Positions 16,968-26,661 of a DNA stretch of 64,000 nt are shown here, one piece after another. Each line of letters opens with the position of its first letter. Within the stretch, counting starts at the first letter, position 1. Source of the DNA: Candidatus Poribacteria bacterium (GTDB lineage: Bacteria > Poribacteria > WGA-4E > UBA9662); assembly GCA_030748495.1 (NCBI GenBank), contig JASMLX010000002.1, forward strand, positions 40,495-104,494, written 5' to 3'. The notes under the pieces are model-generated. The model saw only the letters and a program-made list of their open reading frames with translations, searched no databases and had not been told where the DNA came from. The position numbers were made by a program, and so were the translations under genes.

Positions 16968-17272
16968 GAGCGGAAAAAGTAGCGTTGCACTAAATCAAAT
17001 ACGACATATTAAGGTGAATGGTAAGGTGAATGGCTTCCATCTGACCTGACGTTTTGATTGCCATTCAATTGCTGAGTTTCACAAAAAAGCGGATCCCTAA
17101 CCATCTGCAATCCGATTTTAAGTCCGGCTGGAACCAGAGGTTGCTGATGCTTCTAATGGTTAGCATTGATCTTCATTCATAAATGGAAGAGTGGAAAGCC
17201 AAGCCTGATTTTTCCACTCTCCATTTTTAACCGTCTACTCTTACTGTCGCTAATGTAACTGCTGGCCATTGG
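16968..17272. other. Convergent intergenic region
   Basis: The region separates the PhyH operon from the M16 gene on the opposite strand. The only structure seen is the hairpin at 17181-17227. Confidence 0.5.
17181..17227. terminator. Bidirectional terminator between convergent genes
   Basis: The sequence aaatggaagagtgga (from 17181) pairs with tccactctccattt (ending 17226) with one bulged base, giving a long stem with T-runs at both ends in the respective senses. Confidence 0.75.
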
Positions 17273-20200
17273 TTAGAAAACGAAGATTTGATCCAGCGAG
17301 ATCTCGGTGATTTTACCGTGCCGGGCCAAGGCCTCCATATCAATTTTGCTTTTGTCTCCCACGATCGATATCAACTTTTTCCGTTTGGTAATATTGGTGC
17401 GGTGGAAATTAAGCATCAGGTCGAGATCTGATTGCTGGATCTGCTGATAGCGGTTAACACGTGGATCGACCTCCAATCCTTGATACTCCCAGCGACGGAC
17501 TGCACCGATAACTTCACGGAATCCAACTTTAGCTGTTTTGTAGCGGTTGATAATAGCCTCTTTGCCAATAGCAAACCGTTCTTCTGAAATCGGTAGGTTA
17601 TCGATTAGGCCAATGAATGCTTCTACTGCTTCTGCCGTTTTATCGGCTTGGCACAGGACGATAGCCACCATCTGGTTCTGTTCACCGGTACGACTCCCTG
17701 GTGCGTAACGGGCGTAGCTGGCGTAGGCTAGTGCCCGTGCTTCCCTCAGTTCTTGAAATACCACTCCCGACATGCCACCGTCGAAATACTCGTTATAGAG
17801 ATTGATAGCCGGGCGTTTAGCTTCATCGTAGACGTCATCACCAAAATCTATACGCGTGTAAGCCTGGGCCATCTCTTTGTCGAAGAGGTAGATTTCTGTC
17901 TCCTCTGGTCGACGCTGAACGAAGAACTCATAGGAGGGCGGTGGTTGCAGTTTCCCTTCCAGCAGATGATGCTGACGCAGTTGATTTTGCAATTCTACCA
18001 CTGATAATGAGCCGACATAGCTAATAGTATGCCGGTAACTTAGTAGGTCAGCAATAGTTTTGGTCAGTTCGGGCACCGTTAATTGAGAAATTTTCTCGTT
18101 AGAAATCATCCGCAACATGGAGGACTTATCACCATAAAGATTATATTCAGCCATGGCTTGAGCAACAGCGCGGTAATTCTTTTTGGCGTCTTCCCGGTTG
18201 GCCAGAATAATTTGAATCAGTTCTTGCAAAGTTGCCTGATCCACCTGGGAATGTTTGACCAAATTGAGTGCCAGAGCCAGTGTCCGGCCGAAATTCTCAT
18301 CCAGGCCTGAAACGGTGAATGAAGTCGATTGGTCCCCCGCCTGCAGACCGAAGTCTGATCCCAGTTTGTACCACTCTTTTTTTAATTCCGGTGCCGAGAA
18401 TTGGGAGGTACCGGATTTATCCAACAGTAAGGCAGCAGCCCCGAGTTTTTGGTTGTGAAGCTTTCCAATATCAAAAGAGAAGGTCAGGGTAAACAGATCG
18501 TTGACCGGGTTCTTGGAGTGATAGAGTTTTACCCCCGGATAGTAGTCGACGATTTGGTAATCCTGGTCAGGTTTAATGAAGACCGGTTTAATCTCATTTA
18601 CGGGTATTGCCATTATTGACGCAGCAAAGGCTGACTGACGGGTTGGATCCATCTCGATAGGGTCAATTGGTGGTTTTTCGACCTGTGGCAATTCATGTTG
18701 GGCATCTATACGATAACCGACCACATAGTTGTCTCCAAAGTATTTATTGGCGACCACAACCACATCTTCTTTGGTCAATTTCTCCATTCGCTCGATAGAA
18801 CGCACCGTGTAGTGCCAGTCCTGGCTGGCGAGAAAGGCTCCTCGCATGGCACCAGCACGACTTTCGTTGTTTTCCAGGCCTGCTTTCTGTGACTTTTTGA
18901 AGTCGGTTACAATGGCCGGGATGATCCAGTTTTCAAACTGCCCTTGTTTAATTAGAATTATCTGCTCCAAAAGCAGTTGCTCTACCTCTTCCAGGGATTG
19001 ATCCTTTTTCGGGATACCCCATAGTTCTTGACTACCGTAGTCATTGCTCAGTAAAGGACGTGAACCGGCTTTGCGAACTTTCTGTTGTTGGTTCAAGTTG
19101 AGGTTAATCAGTCCAGCCGTTGCGTTATCCAGAATCATATCGAACAGCATTAAGGCTTCTGCGTCGGGATGGTTCTGTGGCACAGTTCGAAAGGCGATCA
19201 TCACATATTCTTCGCCCTGATACTGAACTGTAACCCGTTCGACTCCGTCAATTGGATCTTCTTGCCACTGTTTGAATTCCGGTAAAGATCGGGGTTCCCA
19301 GTGGTTGAAATTATCAGCGATAATCTGGATAGTCTTCTCGATGTCGATGTCGCCCGAAATACAGATAGCCATATTGTTAGGCACGTAGTAGGTCTTAAAG
19401 AAGTCGTAGATTTTGACCAAAGACGGTTTTTTCAGATGCTCAACTGTCCCTAAAATAGACCTGCTATAAGGGTGTTTTTTATAGACTCGTTGATAAACCG
19501 CATCTCGAATCAGCTGACTTTTATTGTCCAAGGCCCGGTTTTTCTCCTCATATACCACCTCTAACTCGGAATGGAACAACCGAAAAACAGGCGTGCCAAA
19601 TAATCGATGTGATTCTATCTGTGCCCACTGCTGTAATCGGTTAGAGGGTAGGTTAACCTGATAGATTGTCACTTCCTGACCTGTTCCGGCGTTTTTGAAG
19701 GATGCACCCATGGACTGGTAAAGTTTGTCGATTTCATTCGGCACTGCATATTGGGCCGCTAGCTGGGACTCAGCATTGATTTCAGCATAGATCTCTTTAC
19801 GTTTCTCCGCATCGGTCTCACTATAATGCTGTTCGTAAAGTTCGGTGATCCTATCCAGGTGAGGCTTCTCTTTCTCGTAGTCTACTGTTCCTAATTCCTG
19901 TGTCCCTTTGAAAAGCAGATGTTCCAGGTAGTGGGCCAGGCCGGTCGCATCTTCAGGATCGTTTTTGGCACCGGCACGGATCACCACTTCAGCGTAAAAC
20001 CGGGGTTCCTCATGGTTTTCGGTCAGATAGATGGTTAAGCCATTGTCTAACTGAAAGATGGCCACATCCATCAAATCAACCGGATCTGGTTGGTTGATCC
20101 GTCGATAATGCCGACCGGAGGTCGGGCTCTGGCTTTCCGAACCAGATGAGAAATCCACTAGAGCCTCTGATTCGGTTAGATCAGTCGAAACTGAAGATGT

Positions 20201-20278
20201 TGTTATCTGTTGTCGGCCACCTGAACAACCAACCATCAGTAGGAGGACAAAAACAAGATAGTGAATTTGATGTCGCAT
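17273..20278 (-). CDS. M16 (pitrilysin/insulinase) family zinc peptidase, lipoprotein
   Basis: A 1001-residue two-lobe M16 peptidase. The N-terminus carries a lipobox (VFVLLLMVGC, lipid Cys at residue 18), so it should sit on a membrane facing the periplasm. The inverted zinc motif HxxEH is intact as HYLEH at residues 116-120, and the downstream glutamates of LEVVYEEKNRA supply the third ligand. A second inactive half follows from about residue 560 with ELREARALAYASYARYAP, the R/Y-containing region typical of the second M16 lobe. Such enzymes degrade small peptides or, in pairs, act as processing proteases. It lies downstream of the FAD protein, with a terminator between them. Confidence 0.9.
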   Translation of the reverse strand: MRHQIHYLVFVLLLMVGCSGGRQQITTSSVSTDLTESEALVDFSSGSESQSPTSGRHYRRINQPDPVDLMDVAIFQLDNGLTIYLTENHEEPRFYAEVVIRAGAKNDPEDATGLAHYLEHLLFKGTQELGTVDYEKEKPHLDRITELYEQHYSETDAEKRKEIYAEINAESQLAAQYAVPNEIDKLYQSMGASFKNAGTGQEVTIYQVNLPSNRLQQWAQIESHRLFGTPVFRLFHSELEVVYEEKNRALDNKSQLIRDAVYQRVYKKHPYSRSILGTVEHLKKPSLVKIYDFFKTYYVPNNMAICISGDIDIEKTIQIIADNFNHWEPRSLPEFKQWQEDPIDGVERVTVQYQGEEYVMIAFRTVPQNHPDAEALMLFDMILDNATAGLINLNLNQQQKVRKAGSRPLLSNDYGSQELWGIPKKDQSLEEVEQLLLEQIILIKQGQFENWIIPAIVTDFKKSQKAGLENNESRAGAMRGAFLASQDWHYTVRSIERMEKLTKEDVVVVANKYFGDNYVVGYRIDAQHELPQVEKPPIDPIEMDPTRQSAFAASIMAIPVNEIKPVFIKPDQDYQIVDYYPGVKLYHSKNPVNDLFTLTFSFDIGKLHNQKLGAAALLLDKSGTSQFSAPELKKEWYKLGSDFGLQAGDQSTSFTVSGLDENFGRTLALALNLVKHSQVDQATLQELIQIILANREDAKKNYRAVAQAMAEYNLYGDKSSMLRMISNEKISQLTVPELTKTIADLLSYRHTISYVGSLSVVELQNQLRQHHLLEGKLQPPPSYEFFVQRRPEETEIYLFDKEMAQAYTRIDFGDDVYDEAKRPAINLYNEYFDGGMSGVVFQELREARALAYASYARYAPGSRTGEQNQMVAIVLCQADKTAEAVEAFIGLIDNLPISEERFAIGKEAIINRYKTAKVGFREVIGAVRRWEYQGLEVDPRVNRYQQIQQSDLDLMLNFHRTNITKRKKLISIVGDKSKIDMEALARHGKITEISLDQIFVF

Positions 20279-20296
20279 ATATTTACCTTAAAAGAG

Positions 20297-20337
20297 AAAG
20301 GCCAGAGGAAAAATCAAGATTTCCCTTTGGCCTTTAG
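20297..20337 (-). terminator. Hairpin terminator of the FAD protein gene
   Basis: The stem aaaggccagaggaaa (20297-20311) pairs imperfectly with tttccctttggccttt (20320-20335). It sits between the end of the FAD gene and the start of the M16 gene on the minus strand, with a T-rich run in that sense. Confidence 0.65.
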
Positions 20338-20409
20338 ATATTAGAATTTACGGTTTAGAGATTGTTGAACTTGCGGTTGTCTGATAGGCCTACGTCCAAC
20401 TAACTACTG

Positions 20410-20967
20410 TTAGTCGTCGACGCTATCCCAGTCACAGAAGCGTTTACCCTCTTTCTTCTCTTTAGATAAAATTAGCAGGGCAGCGGAAGCACCATCCCCA
20501 GCTGAAATGATAGCTTGAACCTGATGAGGACGAGTGGTGCGTCCGACAACAAACAGGTTCTCAACTGCTGTCTCGGCCTCACGTGTAGCCTCAATAGCCC
20601 CCTCTTCACCTCTTTTCAGGCCCAGACTTTCGGCGAGTTCCCGGCTCGAACCAGTAGCGATGATCAGATATTTTCCCGAGTATGTATCACCGCCATCGGT
20701 AGTCACTGTAAACCCATCATCCGTTTTTTCGGTTTTCTCTACTAAGGCTTCGATCAGTTCAGCTCCCAAATCTTTTACCTGCTGTCGCCCAATTTTCTGG
20801 AATTCGCTTCCCGTCATTTCAGGAATCCCCAGATAATTGTACAACATAGCGTAGTGCATGGGGGTCTCGTCCTGGCCAAAAATTGTGGTTTCGATGTCGT
20901 TTTTGGCCAAATACAGGGCTGCGCTCAAACCACCCGGCCCATCTCCAATAATAAGTGCGCTTGACAT
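20410..20967 (-). CDS. Small thioredoxin-reductase-like FAD protein
   Basis: A 185-residue protein with an N-terminal Rossmann motif GDGPGGLSAALYLAK and a second FAD contact LIIATGSSRELAE. Near the end are VENLFVVGRTTRPHQVQAI and ISAGDGASAALLIL, the typical C-terminal FAD-binding block. It is about half the length of thioredoxin reductase: the NADPH-binding domain and the redox CxxC pair are both missing. Such compact single-domain homologues exist in other bacteria, and their electron partners are unknown. It looks intact rather than truncated, because both ends of the FAD domain are present. An AGGAGA site precedes the start. Confidence 0.75.
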   Translation of the reverse strand: MSSALIIGDGPGGLSAALYLAKNDIETTIFGQDETPMHYAMLYNYLGIPEMTGSEFQKIGRQQVKDLGAELIEALVEKTEKTDDGFTVTTDGGDTYSGKYLIIATGSSRELAESLGLKRGEEGAIEATREAETAVENLFVVGRTTRPHQVQAIISAGDGASAALLILSKEKKEGKRFCDWDSVDD

Positions 20968-21039
20968 TGTTCGTCTTCTCCTTAGATTTGCGTGACCTTA
21001 GCATTTTATCACAGCCGTTAGGCGAGTGCAATAGCGGTC

Positions 21040-22427
21040 GCTCGCTTTCTACTGTTGGTGGCGTTAGGTAGACGGCCAAACTGCGGATCAAGGAGCGGCT
21101 TTCGATTTCTGGCACTGCTAGCGCAGTTGCGAAACCCACATCGCCTCAAATCACTCGATGCGCTTGTGCCCGATCGACTCCCCTTCACAGATAAGGACCT
21201 ACTTTCCGTCCATGAAACCCTCAACTGAATATTTTAAGACCCGTTCTCCTTGTGCAATCTCTTCCATGACAACCAACCGGTCGATTGTGGTGCATTGGCT
21301 CAGATCGATAATTAATATCTCTCCCTGACCACTAACCTATGCGATTTTGTGACCAAAACGTTGCTTAATCTCTTGGCCAAAGACCGTAAGCTGTGTCACG
21401 TCAGCCTCAGGAACTAACCCCCGATTGTCAATCACCATTCCCAACAGGAAATTGGCGTTGCGGCCGACCGAAAAATCGTATTTTCCCATCATCTCATCAA
21501 CAGAATAGAGCAGATGAGCGGCATCTTCGACCCAGATCCACTGATGGTTGCGGTTTGGCATATCCGATTCTGCTGGTGCTCATACCTCACCCATGGGATC
21601 TCCCGATCCTGACTGTGGAGATTGGTTATCACCAATGAATTGACCGATGGTACTCCAGCAGTTGGCTGAGGCTCCTCCCTGCTCGTTTTCGACCCAACAA
21701 TTAGCGAACCGGTTCCCTTTGGCCCTTGAAAAATGACGGCTTGTGGTTGTAGATCCCATAGAAGACTAACGACATCAGGACCCCATTGATCGGGCGGTAG
21801 AATTCCACCATCGAACCAGATCTCAAACAGCGATCCATAGTTTGACCATAGTTCGGTACACTGTTGATACACGATACGGTTATATCTGGCCTGCGCTTCG
21901 GCATCCCCGGACCTGACGCGGCCCGGATTATCCATGTTACAGTAGGCGTTGTAGCCGGTATGATAATAGTAAGCGGGGCGAAGGTCGTATTTCCGGCAGG
22001 AAGCGACAAAATCAGCTACAATGTCACCCAATCCATTTTTCCAAGGTGAGCTTTTAACGCTCTAGTCGTGTGCTGCCGTCGACCAGAGGCTAAATCCGCT
22101 CCCATGCTTGGCAAACAGGACAGCGTACTCGGCGCCTGCCGCTTTGGCCGTTTGGATCCACTAATCAGTATCGAGTTGAGTAGGATCAAAGACGGCCGCT
22201 GGCGGTACATTATCGAATTGGTATCCCACGGGATGGAATACCTGAATATCGCAGTGGATCAGCACACCGACTTCGCAATCTGCCCATTCGGCCTGTTCTT
22301 CCGTTGGTATTGCAAGTTTTGTCACTGTTTTGATTTCCCTATCCAAAATGATGAAAGTTTTGTCTGTTTTGAGATTCCAAATTTCGAATTGATCAAAGCG
22401 TCTAGCATCTCTTTTTGACACAACCAT
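21040..22427 (-). pseudogene. GH29 alpha-L-fucosidase relic
   Basis: Collinear pieces of a GH29 fucosidase run down the minus strand in several frames. Near 22250: EWADCEVGVLIHCDIQVFHP. Near 22110: AEYAVLFAKHGSGFSLWSTA. At 21850-22030: FVASCRKYDLRPAYYYHTGY. Near 21800: LFEIWFDGG, the region of the catalytic Asp. At 21600-21700: glycine-rich QPTAG/ENEQGG-like text. At 21360-21560: WIWVEDAAHLLYSVDEMMGK and FSVGRNANFLLGM. At 21200-21330 there is a C-terminal beta-sandwich with TTIDRLVVMEEIAQGERV. At least three stops or shifts break it. It formerly removed fucose from extracellular glycans and sits just upstream of the sulfatase operon. Confidence 0.8.
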
Positions 22428-22564
22428 CGTCGGTTTGTCAACTTATTTATCGAATATACAGGGCAGACCATCTAACGGCGAAACAACGATTGTGTCTGAA
22501 GCCTTTTTCTGGTAAGATGTTGAGCAACACAATAATTTGAGTTAACTAAAGGAGAAAAAAGAAG

Positions 22565-23437
22565 ATGAATTCTGAAGTCTTTCAGGTGGGTGAATTAACC
22601 GCTGTTATTGGTGATAATTCGGCAGATGACGATCATCGTGCCGGCTACAACGGGATCTGGTCATTAACGCACCAATCTAGCCAACGGAATCTATTTGTGC
22701 CAGCCTATGCCGGTTGGAACCTGGAGCATATCTTTGACGGATATACCAACGGTTCAGCCGAAGTCTTTTATGAACCCCGTCACGCACCGATGGCCTTTCA
22801 CCGTTTGTCAGACAACCAGGCCGAACTGTATCAACCGCCAACCCCAACCTTCCACCTCGAAAGTTGGACCTGCTTTAAGCTGGTAGCCCCCTACTATATC
22901 GACGTCGATTTTCGTTGCCTGGCTCATCAGCCTCTATTTAAGGGCAATTACATCGGTCTCTTCTGGGCCAGCTATATCAATGCACCGCTAGACAAAAGCA
23001 TCTATTTTCAGTCCGAAAACGGCTACTGGGCGCAACTCTGCACCCAACAACACAACAACGAGAGTACAGTCTGCCATCTTGATGACCAGACCCAATTGAC
23101 TTTCAGTCAGGACTATCATAACGCTCTGTTTCGTAACCTCTCGCCCTTCCGCTATCAACTGCCGCTGTTTTATGGTCTGTTCGAGGACCTGGCTTGGGTC
23201 GTGATGTTCGATCGCACAGAAGGGATTCGTCTGACCCACTCTCCATCCGGTGGAGGTAGCAATCAACAGTATCAAACCACCAATCCGGCCTGGGATTTCC
23301 AGTTGATCGTTCCCAATTACCAGGTGCAGACAGAGTATGGATTCAAAGCTCGTCTAGTCTATCGGCCGACATGTTCCCGCCGGGCAATTCTGGATGAATA
23401 TTATCAGTGGCGGAAATTAATCGATCTTGATTATTAG
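22565..23437 (+). CDS. Conserved-looking protein of unknown function, paired with sulfatase
   Basis: A strong AAAGGAG precedes the ATG of this 290-residue protein. It has no signal peptide and no family I can name. It is rich in aromatic residues (SWTCFKLVAPYYIDVDFRCL, GLFWASYINAPLDKSIYF, LPLFYGLFEDLAWVVMFD), giving the look of a beta-sandwich sugar-related protein. A Gly-rich loop, SPSGGGSNQ, precedes the NPAWDFQLIVPNYQV segment. Its stop lies 42 bases before the sulfatase start with the sulfatase Shine-Dalgarno in between, so the pair is almost certainly one operon. A role in handling sulfated sugars is inference from context only. Confidence 0.7.
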   Translation: MNSEVFQVGELTAVIGDNSADDDHRAGYNGIWSLTHQSSQRNLFVPAYAGWNLEHIFDGYTNGSAEVFYEPRHAPMAFHRLSDNQAELYQPPTPTFHLESWTCFKLVAPYYIDVDFRCLAHQPLFKGNYIGLFWASYINAPLDKSIYFQSENGYWAQLCTQQHNNESTVCHLDDQTQLTFSQDYHNALFRNLSPFRYQLPLFYGLFEDLAWVVMFDRTEGIRLTHSPSGGGSNQQYQTTNPAWDFQLIVPNYQVQTEYGFKARLVYRPTCSRRAILDEYYQWRKLIDLDY

Positions 23438-23479
23438 TTGACGAAGCCCCGGAAAAGGGAGCCAGGAAAGGTCTCTATA

Positions 23480-25003
23480 ATGTCATTACAACCAAATATT
23501 CTCTTTATTATATCTGATCAACACAATGCTAAGATCCTGGGACACAAAGGACACTCAAACGCCAGGACACCGCACCTGGATCAGCTAGCTGCTGAGGGCG
23601 TCCGATTTGATAATGCCATTACCCAGAACCCGATTTGTACCCCAAGTCGGGTCTCTTTTTTGTCGGGACAGTACTGCCACAATCACGGGTACTACGGCCT
23701 GAGTGGCCCCAATCCGAACGGTCTGCCTAACCTCTTTTCCCACTTCCGCCAATACGGCTATGTGACCAGTGCAGTGGGCAAAATACACTGTCCAGAATAT
23801 TGGGTCGAGGATGCAGTCGATAATTTTCACGAAACCTGCAACTGTAGCATCGGTGGTCGTTCGGCCAAGTACGCCGCTTTTCTCCGCAGTCGAAATAAAC
23901 TTCATCTGGAGGATCATGGCCAGATGCCGGACTTTGGTGACCGCGGACGCCAGTCGATGGAGGGGCGGCCCTCACCGCTAGCATTTGAAGAATCCCAAGA
24001 GGGATGGATCGCAGAGGAGACAATTCGCTTCATAGAATCGGCGCAAGAGGCAGACAGTCCTTTTCTGGCCTTCGCCAGTCTGCCGCGGCCGCATCAGTGC
24101 ACGTCGCCCAGTGAACCTTTTTGGTCCTGGTACGAGAATGAAGAACTGGTTCTACCACCCAATATCGACTACGACATGTCTCTTAAGGCGCCACATTTCC
24201 GGCAGACGGCGGAACGCTGGCGCAAAGGCGACTGGACATTGATTGAACCCAGGACCTTCCAGGCTGGACGCCTGCGCAAACTCCATGGCTATTTGGGAGC
24301 CGTTAGCCAGGTCGATCATGCTGTAGGGCAGATGATCGCATTTTTGGAGCGAAGTGGATTGCACCAGAATACTATTGTCATCTATACCTCAGATCACGGT
24401 GACTATGCGGCCGAACACGATATTATGGAGAAAGCGCCGGGAATCTGTGCTGATGCCATTACGCGTATCCCCATGATCTGGTCCTGGCCGGACCATTTTC
24501 AGTCAGGTCACACCTCGCGACAACTGGTCGAGTCTGTCGATGTTTCAAATACACTCTGCCAATTGGCGAATATTACACCACTGGAGACCTCAGACGGTAA
24601 AGATATCTCTCATATGCTGCGGGGGCAGGAACAGGCTGTGCGAGATATCGCCGTAACCGAGTTTTCCTGGAGCAAGAGTGTGCGCAAAGGGCAATATCGA
24701 CTGGTCATTTATCCAGGCGTCATGTTTCCGGAGGCCGACGATTTCGGTGAACTCTACGACCTGGAGATCGATCCGTGGGAGATGAACAACCTCTATTTTG
24801 ACCCTAACTCGGCTGACCTGGTGCGGGAAATGGAAAGAGATCTACTGGAATGGCTGATCACTACGACCCGGCCAGCCACCACAAACGGTGTTGAAGTCCC
24901 ATCCGGTCGTCAGACCCGCAAGCGAAACGGGTACACCACCAATTTGGACGGTAAGATTCATCCGGACCGGCTACGAGAGGCTCGGACTAGAAACTACCTT
25001 TGA
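23480..25003 (+). CDS. Type I sulfatase (arylsulfatase family)
   Basis: The ATG at 23480 has AGGAAAGG upstream; the frame is open back to a TTG at 23438, but that would add a charged leader. The 507-residue enzyme shows the metal-binding FIISDQHNAKILGHKGH at the N-terminus and the formylglycine motif C53-T-P-S-R in NPICTPSRVSFLSGQ. Later come VGKIHCPEYW, TSDHGDYAAEHDIMEKA with further metal ligands, and a C-terminal ELYDLEIDPWEMNNL. The Cys would need oxidation by a formylglycine-generating enzyme; only a dead FGE-domain gene (32930-33629) is in the window. No signal peptide is obvious, so it may be cytoplasmic. It probably desulfates sugars released by neighbouring lyases. Confidence 0.9.
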   Translation: MSLQPNILFIISDQHNAKILGHKGHSNARTPHLDQLAAEGVRFDNAITQNPICTPSRVSFLSGQYCHNHGYYGLSGPNPNGLPNLFSHFRQYGYVTSAVGKIHCPEYWVEDAVDNFHETCNCSIGGRSAKYAAFLRSRNKLHLEDHGQMPDFGDRGRQSMEGRPSPLAFEESQEGWIAEETIRFIESAQEADSPFLAFASLPRPHQCTSPSEPFWSWYENEELVLPPNIDYDMSLKAPHFRQTAERWRKGDWTLIEPRTFQAGRLRKLHGYLGAVSQVDHAVGQMIAFLERSGLHQNTIVIYTSDHGDYAAEHDIMEKAPGICADAITRIPMIWSWPDHFQSGHTSRQLVESVDVSNTLCQLANITPLETSDGKDISHMLRGQEQAVRDIAVTEFSWSKSVRKGQYRLVIYPGVMFPEADDFGELYDLEIDPWEMNNLYFDPNSADLVREMERDLLEWLITTTRPATTNGVEVPSGRQTRKRNGYTTNLDGKIHPDRLREARTRNYL

Positions 25004-25039
25004 CGGTAAGAATTCACCGATGGATAATCTGATCCGGTT

Positions 25040-25500
25040 GTGCGAATGAGTTTCTTTGGGCCTCCTCCGAAACCGATCAGGCGGATTCCTCATCGGTTGG
25101 TGTCTGCAAAGGTGATCAAACATCGCCGGGGAGGACAGAGGGTTGAAGTGAAAATCGGTTCCATTTTTGGACAAAGGGAAACGCAACGATGTGGTTCCAA
25201 CGTTGGGATGGAAACAGCCTCAGACCAGTGTCGTTGAACGGTTTAATTTGACCGATGGACAGAGAAATCGCCACCAGCCAGGAAAAACTTTGGGCTTTTC
25301 AAAACAGAGGCGGTATGATAACCGGAGGAGTTGGATTTCAGTTCGGTGCTACAATTTCCACCTCAAGAACCGTAACCCGTAGGCACAATGATAAAAATGA
25401 GGAGGGGGTTCTGATCCAAAGAGCTCCCGCGATGGCGGCTGTAATCACACTTCAGCCGGATTCAACGTTACAACTCATGCCATTGCTTGTCTGGGGATAA
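25040..25500 (+). pseudogene. IS1-like transposase C-terminal relic
   Basis: Three frames hold consecutive parts of a transposase catalytic domain: IRRIPHRLVSAKVIKHRRGG and QRVEVKIGSIFGQRE near 25075-25190, then PQTSVVERFNLTDGQRNRHQ and KTLGFSKQRRYDN near 25220-25320, then QRAPAMAAVITL near 25420. The VERFNLT...R...KTLGFSK pattern, containing the final catalytic Glu region, is typical of IS1-related DDE transposases. The N-terminal half is gone and no ends were recognised. It separates the sulfatase from the fourth LamG gene. Confidence 0.6.
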
Positions 25501-25633
25501 TCTCAGAACAACATCAAATGAATTTGCTAGCGATAATATGAAATTTTGGTATTAATGAAGCTTGAAAAGTGCTAAAATTGTTAGTGAATGCTACTAGATG
25601 CAAAACGGTATTAACCATGAGGAGGAGAATATT

Positions 25634-26401
25634 TTGCGAACTGACAAAAGCTTGGTTTTCGGTCTGTTACTGCTTTTAGCTACTGGCCTTTGTTCTACTG
25701 GACAGTCTCAGATACTCTGGCTGCCTTTTGAAGGCGCGGGTGAGATCGCAAGGGACGTAAGCGGCAACCGAAAAGATGGTGTCGTCGTTAAGGCAACTCG
25801 TGTACCGGGTAAGTATAGGCAGGGTATCTCTATTGGTGAAGAAGACGAATATGTCGAGATTCCTAATGTTCTTAAGCCCGAAGGAACTCTCGAATTCTGG
25901 TTTAAACCAAATTGGCAGGGCGATACAGCGGAGACCTACAGGCTATTTGATGCCGCCTCGGATAAGATTTTCTGGTTTGTGGGAAAAGGTCTGACCGGGG
26001 AGCGCATACCGAATTTTGGCTTCTTCTTAGAGGACGCGATTGATACTGATTTTATAATCAAAACAGATGCTAACGTTATATCTGTTGACACCTGGTATCA
26101 TATAGCCGCGACCTGGGATTTCGGCAGTGGAAAAGCGAACTTCTATATTAATGGAGAAGAGGCTGCGAACAGCGACGGATTGGGTAAGTTCCCCGAACTT
26201 ACGCCAAAAGCCAGAATTGGGTTTAATGCGGAGAGTGGTTACAAAGCCGCTGACAACGGTGCTAACGGCATTATTGATGAATTCGCCATTTACGACAAGG
26301 CTCTGAACGCCGATGAAATTAAGCAGGATATGAAGCAGTTAGCTTATTCTGTTGAGCCGGATCACAAGCTAGCCACTGTTTGGGGAAACATCAAGTGGTG
26401 A
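25634..26401 (+). CDS. Secreted LamG-domain protein 4, TTG start, conserved tail
   Basis: GAGGAGGAGAAT lies about seven bases before TTG 25634, the same arrangement as LamG3, giving 255 residues. An ATG-less upstream extension to 25598 lacks a ribosome site. The signal peptide (TDKSLVFGLLLLLATGLC) ends near GQSQ. The LamG domain is more distant from proteins 1-3: ILWLPFEGAGEIARDVSGN, GTLEFWFKPNWQGDTAETY, DTWYHIAATWDFGSGKANFY and GIIDEFAIYDKALNADEIKQ. It lacks the EPAWQxGEYN block. It still ends in EPDHKLATVWGNIKW, so the tail is conserved where the fold has diverged. Confidence 0.82.
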   Translation: MRTDKSLVFGLLLLLATGLCSTGQSQILWLPFEGAGEIARDVSGNRKDGVVVKATRVPGKYRQGISIGEEDEYVEIPNVLKPEGTLEFWFKPNWQGDTAETYRLFDAASDKIFWFVGKGLTGERIPNFGFFLEDAIDTDFIIKTDANVISVDTWYHIAATWDFGSGKANFYINGEEAANSDGLGKFPELTPKARIGFNAESGYKAADNGANGIIDEFAIYDKALNADEIKQDMKQLAYSVEPDHKLATVWGNIKW

Positions 26402-26410
26402 GATGATATT

Positions 26411-26437
26411 CCGCTAAGATTAACGTATCTTAGCCGG
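26411..26437 (+). terminator. Hairpin just after LamG4
   Basis: The arm ccgctaagat pairs with atcttagccgg across a six-base loop, with one bulged base. No T-run follows, so it may protect the mRNA end rather than terminate. Confidence 0.4.
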
Positions 26438-26661
26438 TGTGGTTAGGTTATGGTGGTTATTGAATGGTGAGTGGAACAAAAAACTACCGCATACACGCTG
26501 GTAGTGAGTACCGATATAATGTTGGCGGAAAACCGTCGAAGCCCTTAATACGGTTCAAGGAATCGTTCGGATCTCAAGGTTTTTCGCGATTCGTTGGAAA
26601 AACAGATTGCTACGTTTAGGAAGGGGTGTCCATACCCTCTTAGACCGGAAAGGAAATATGC

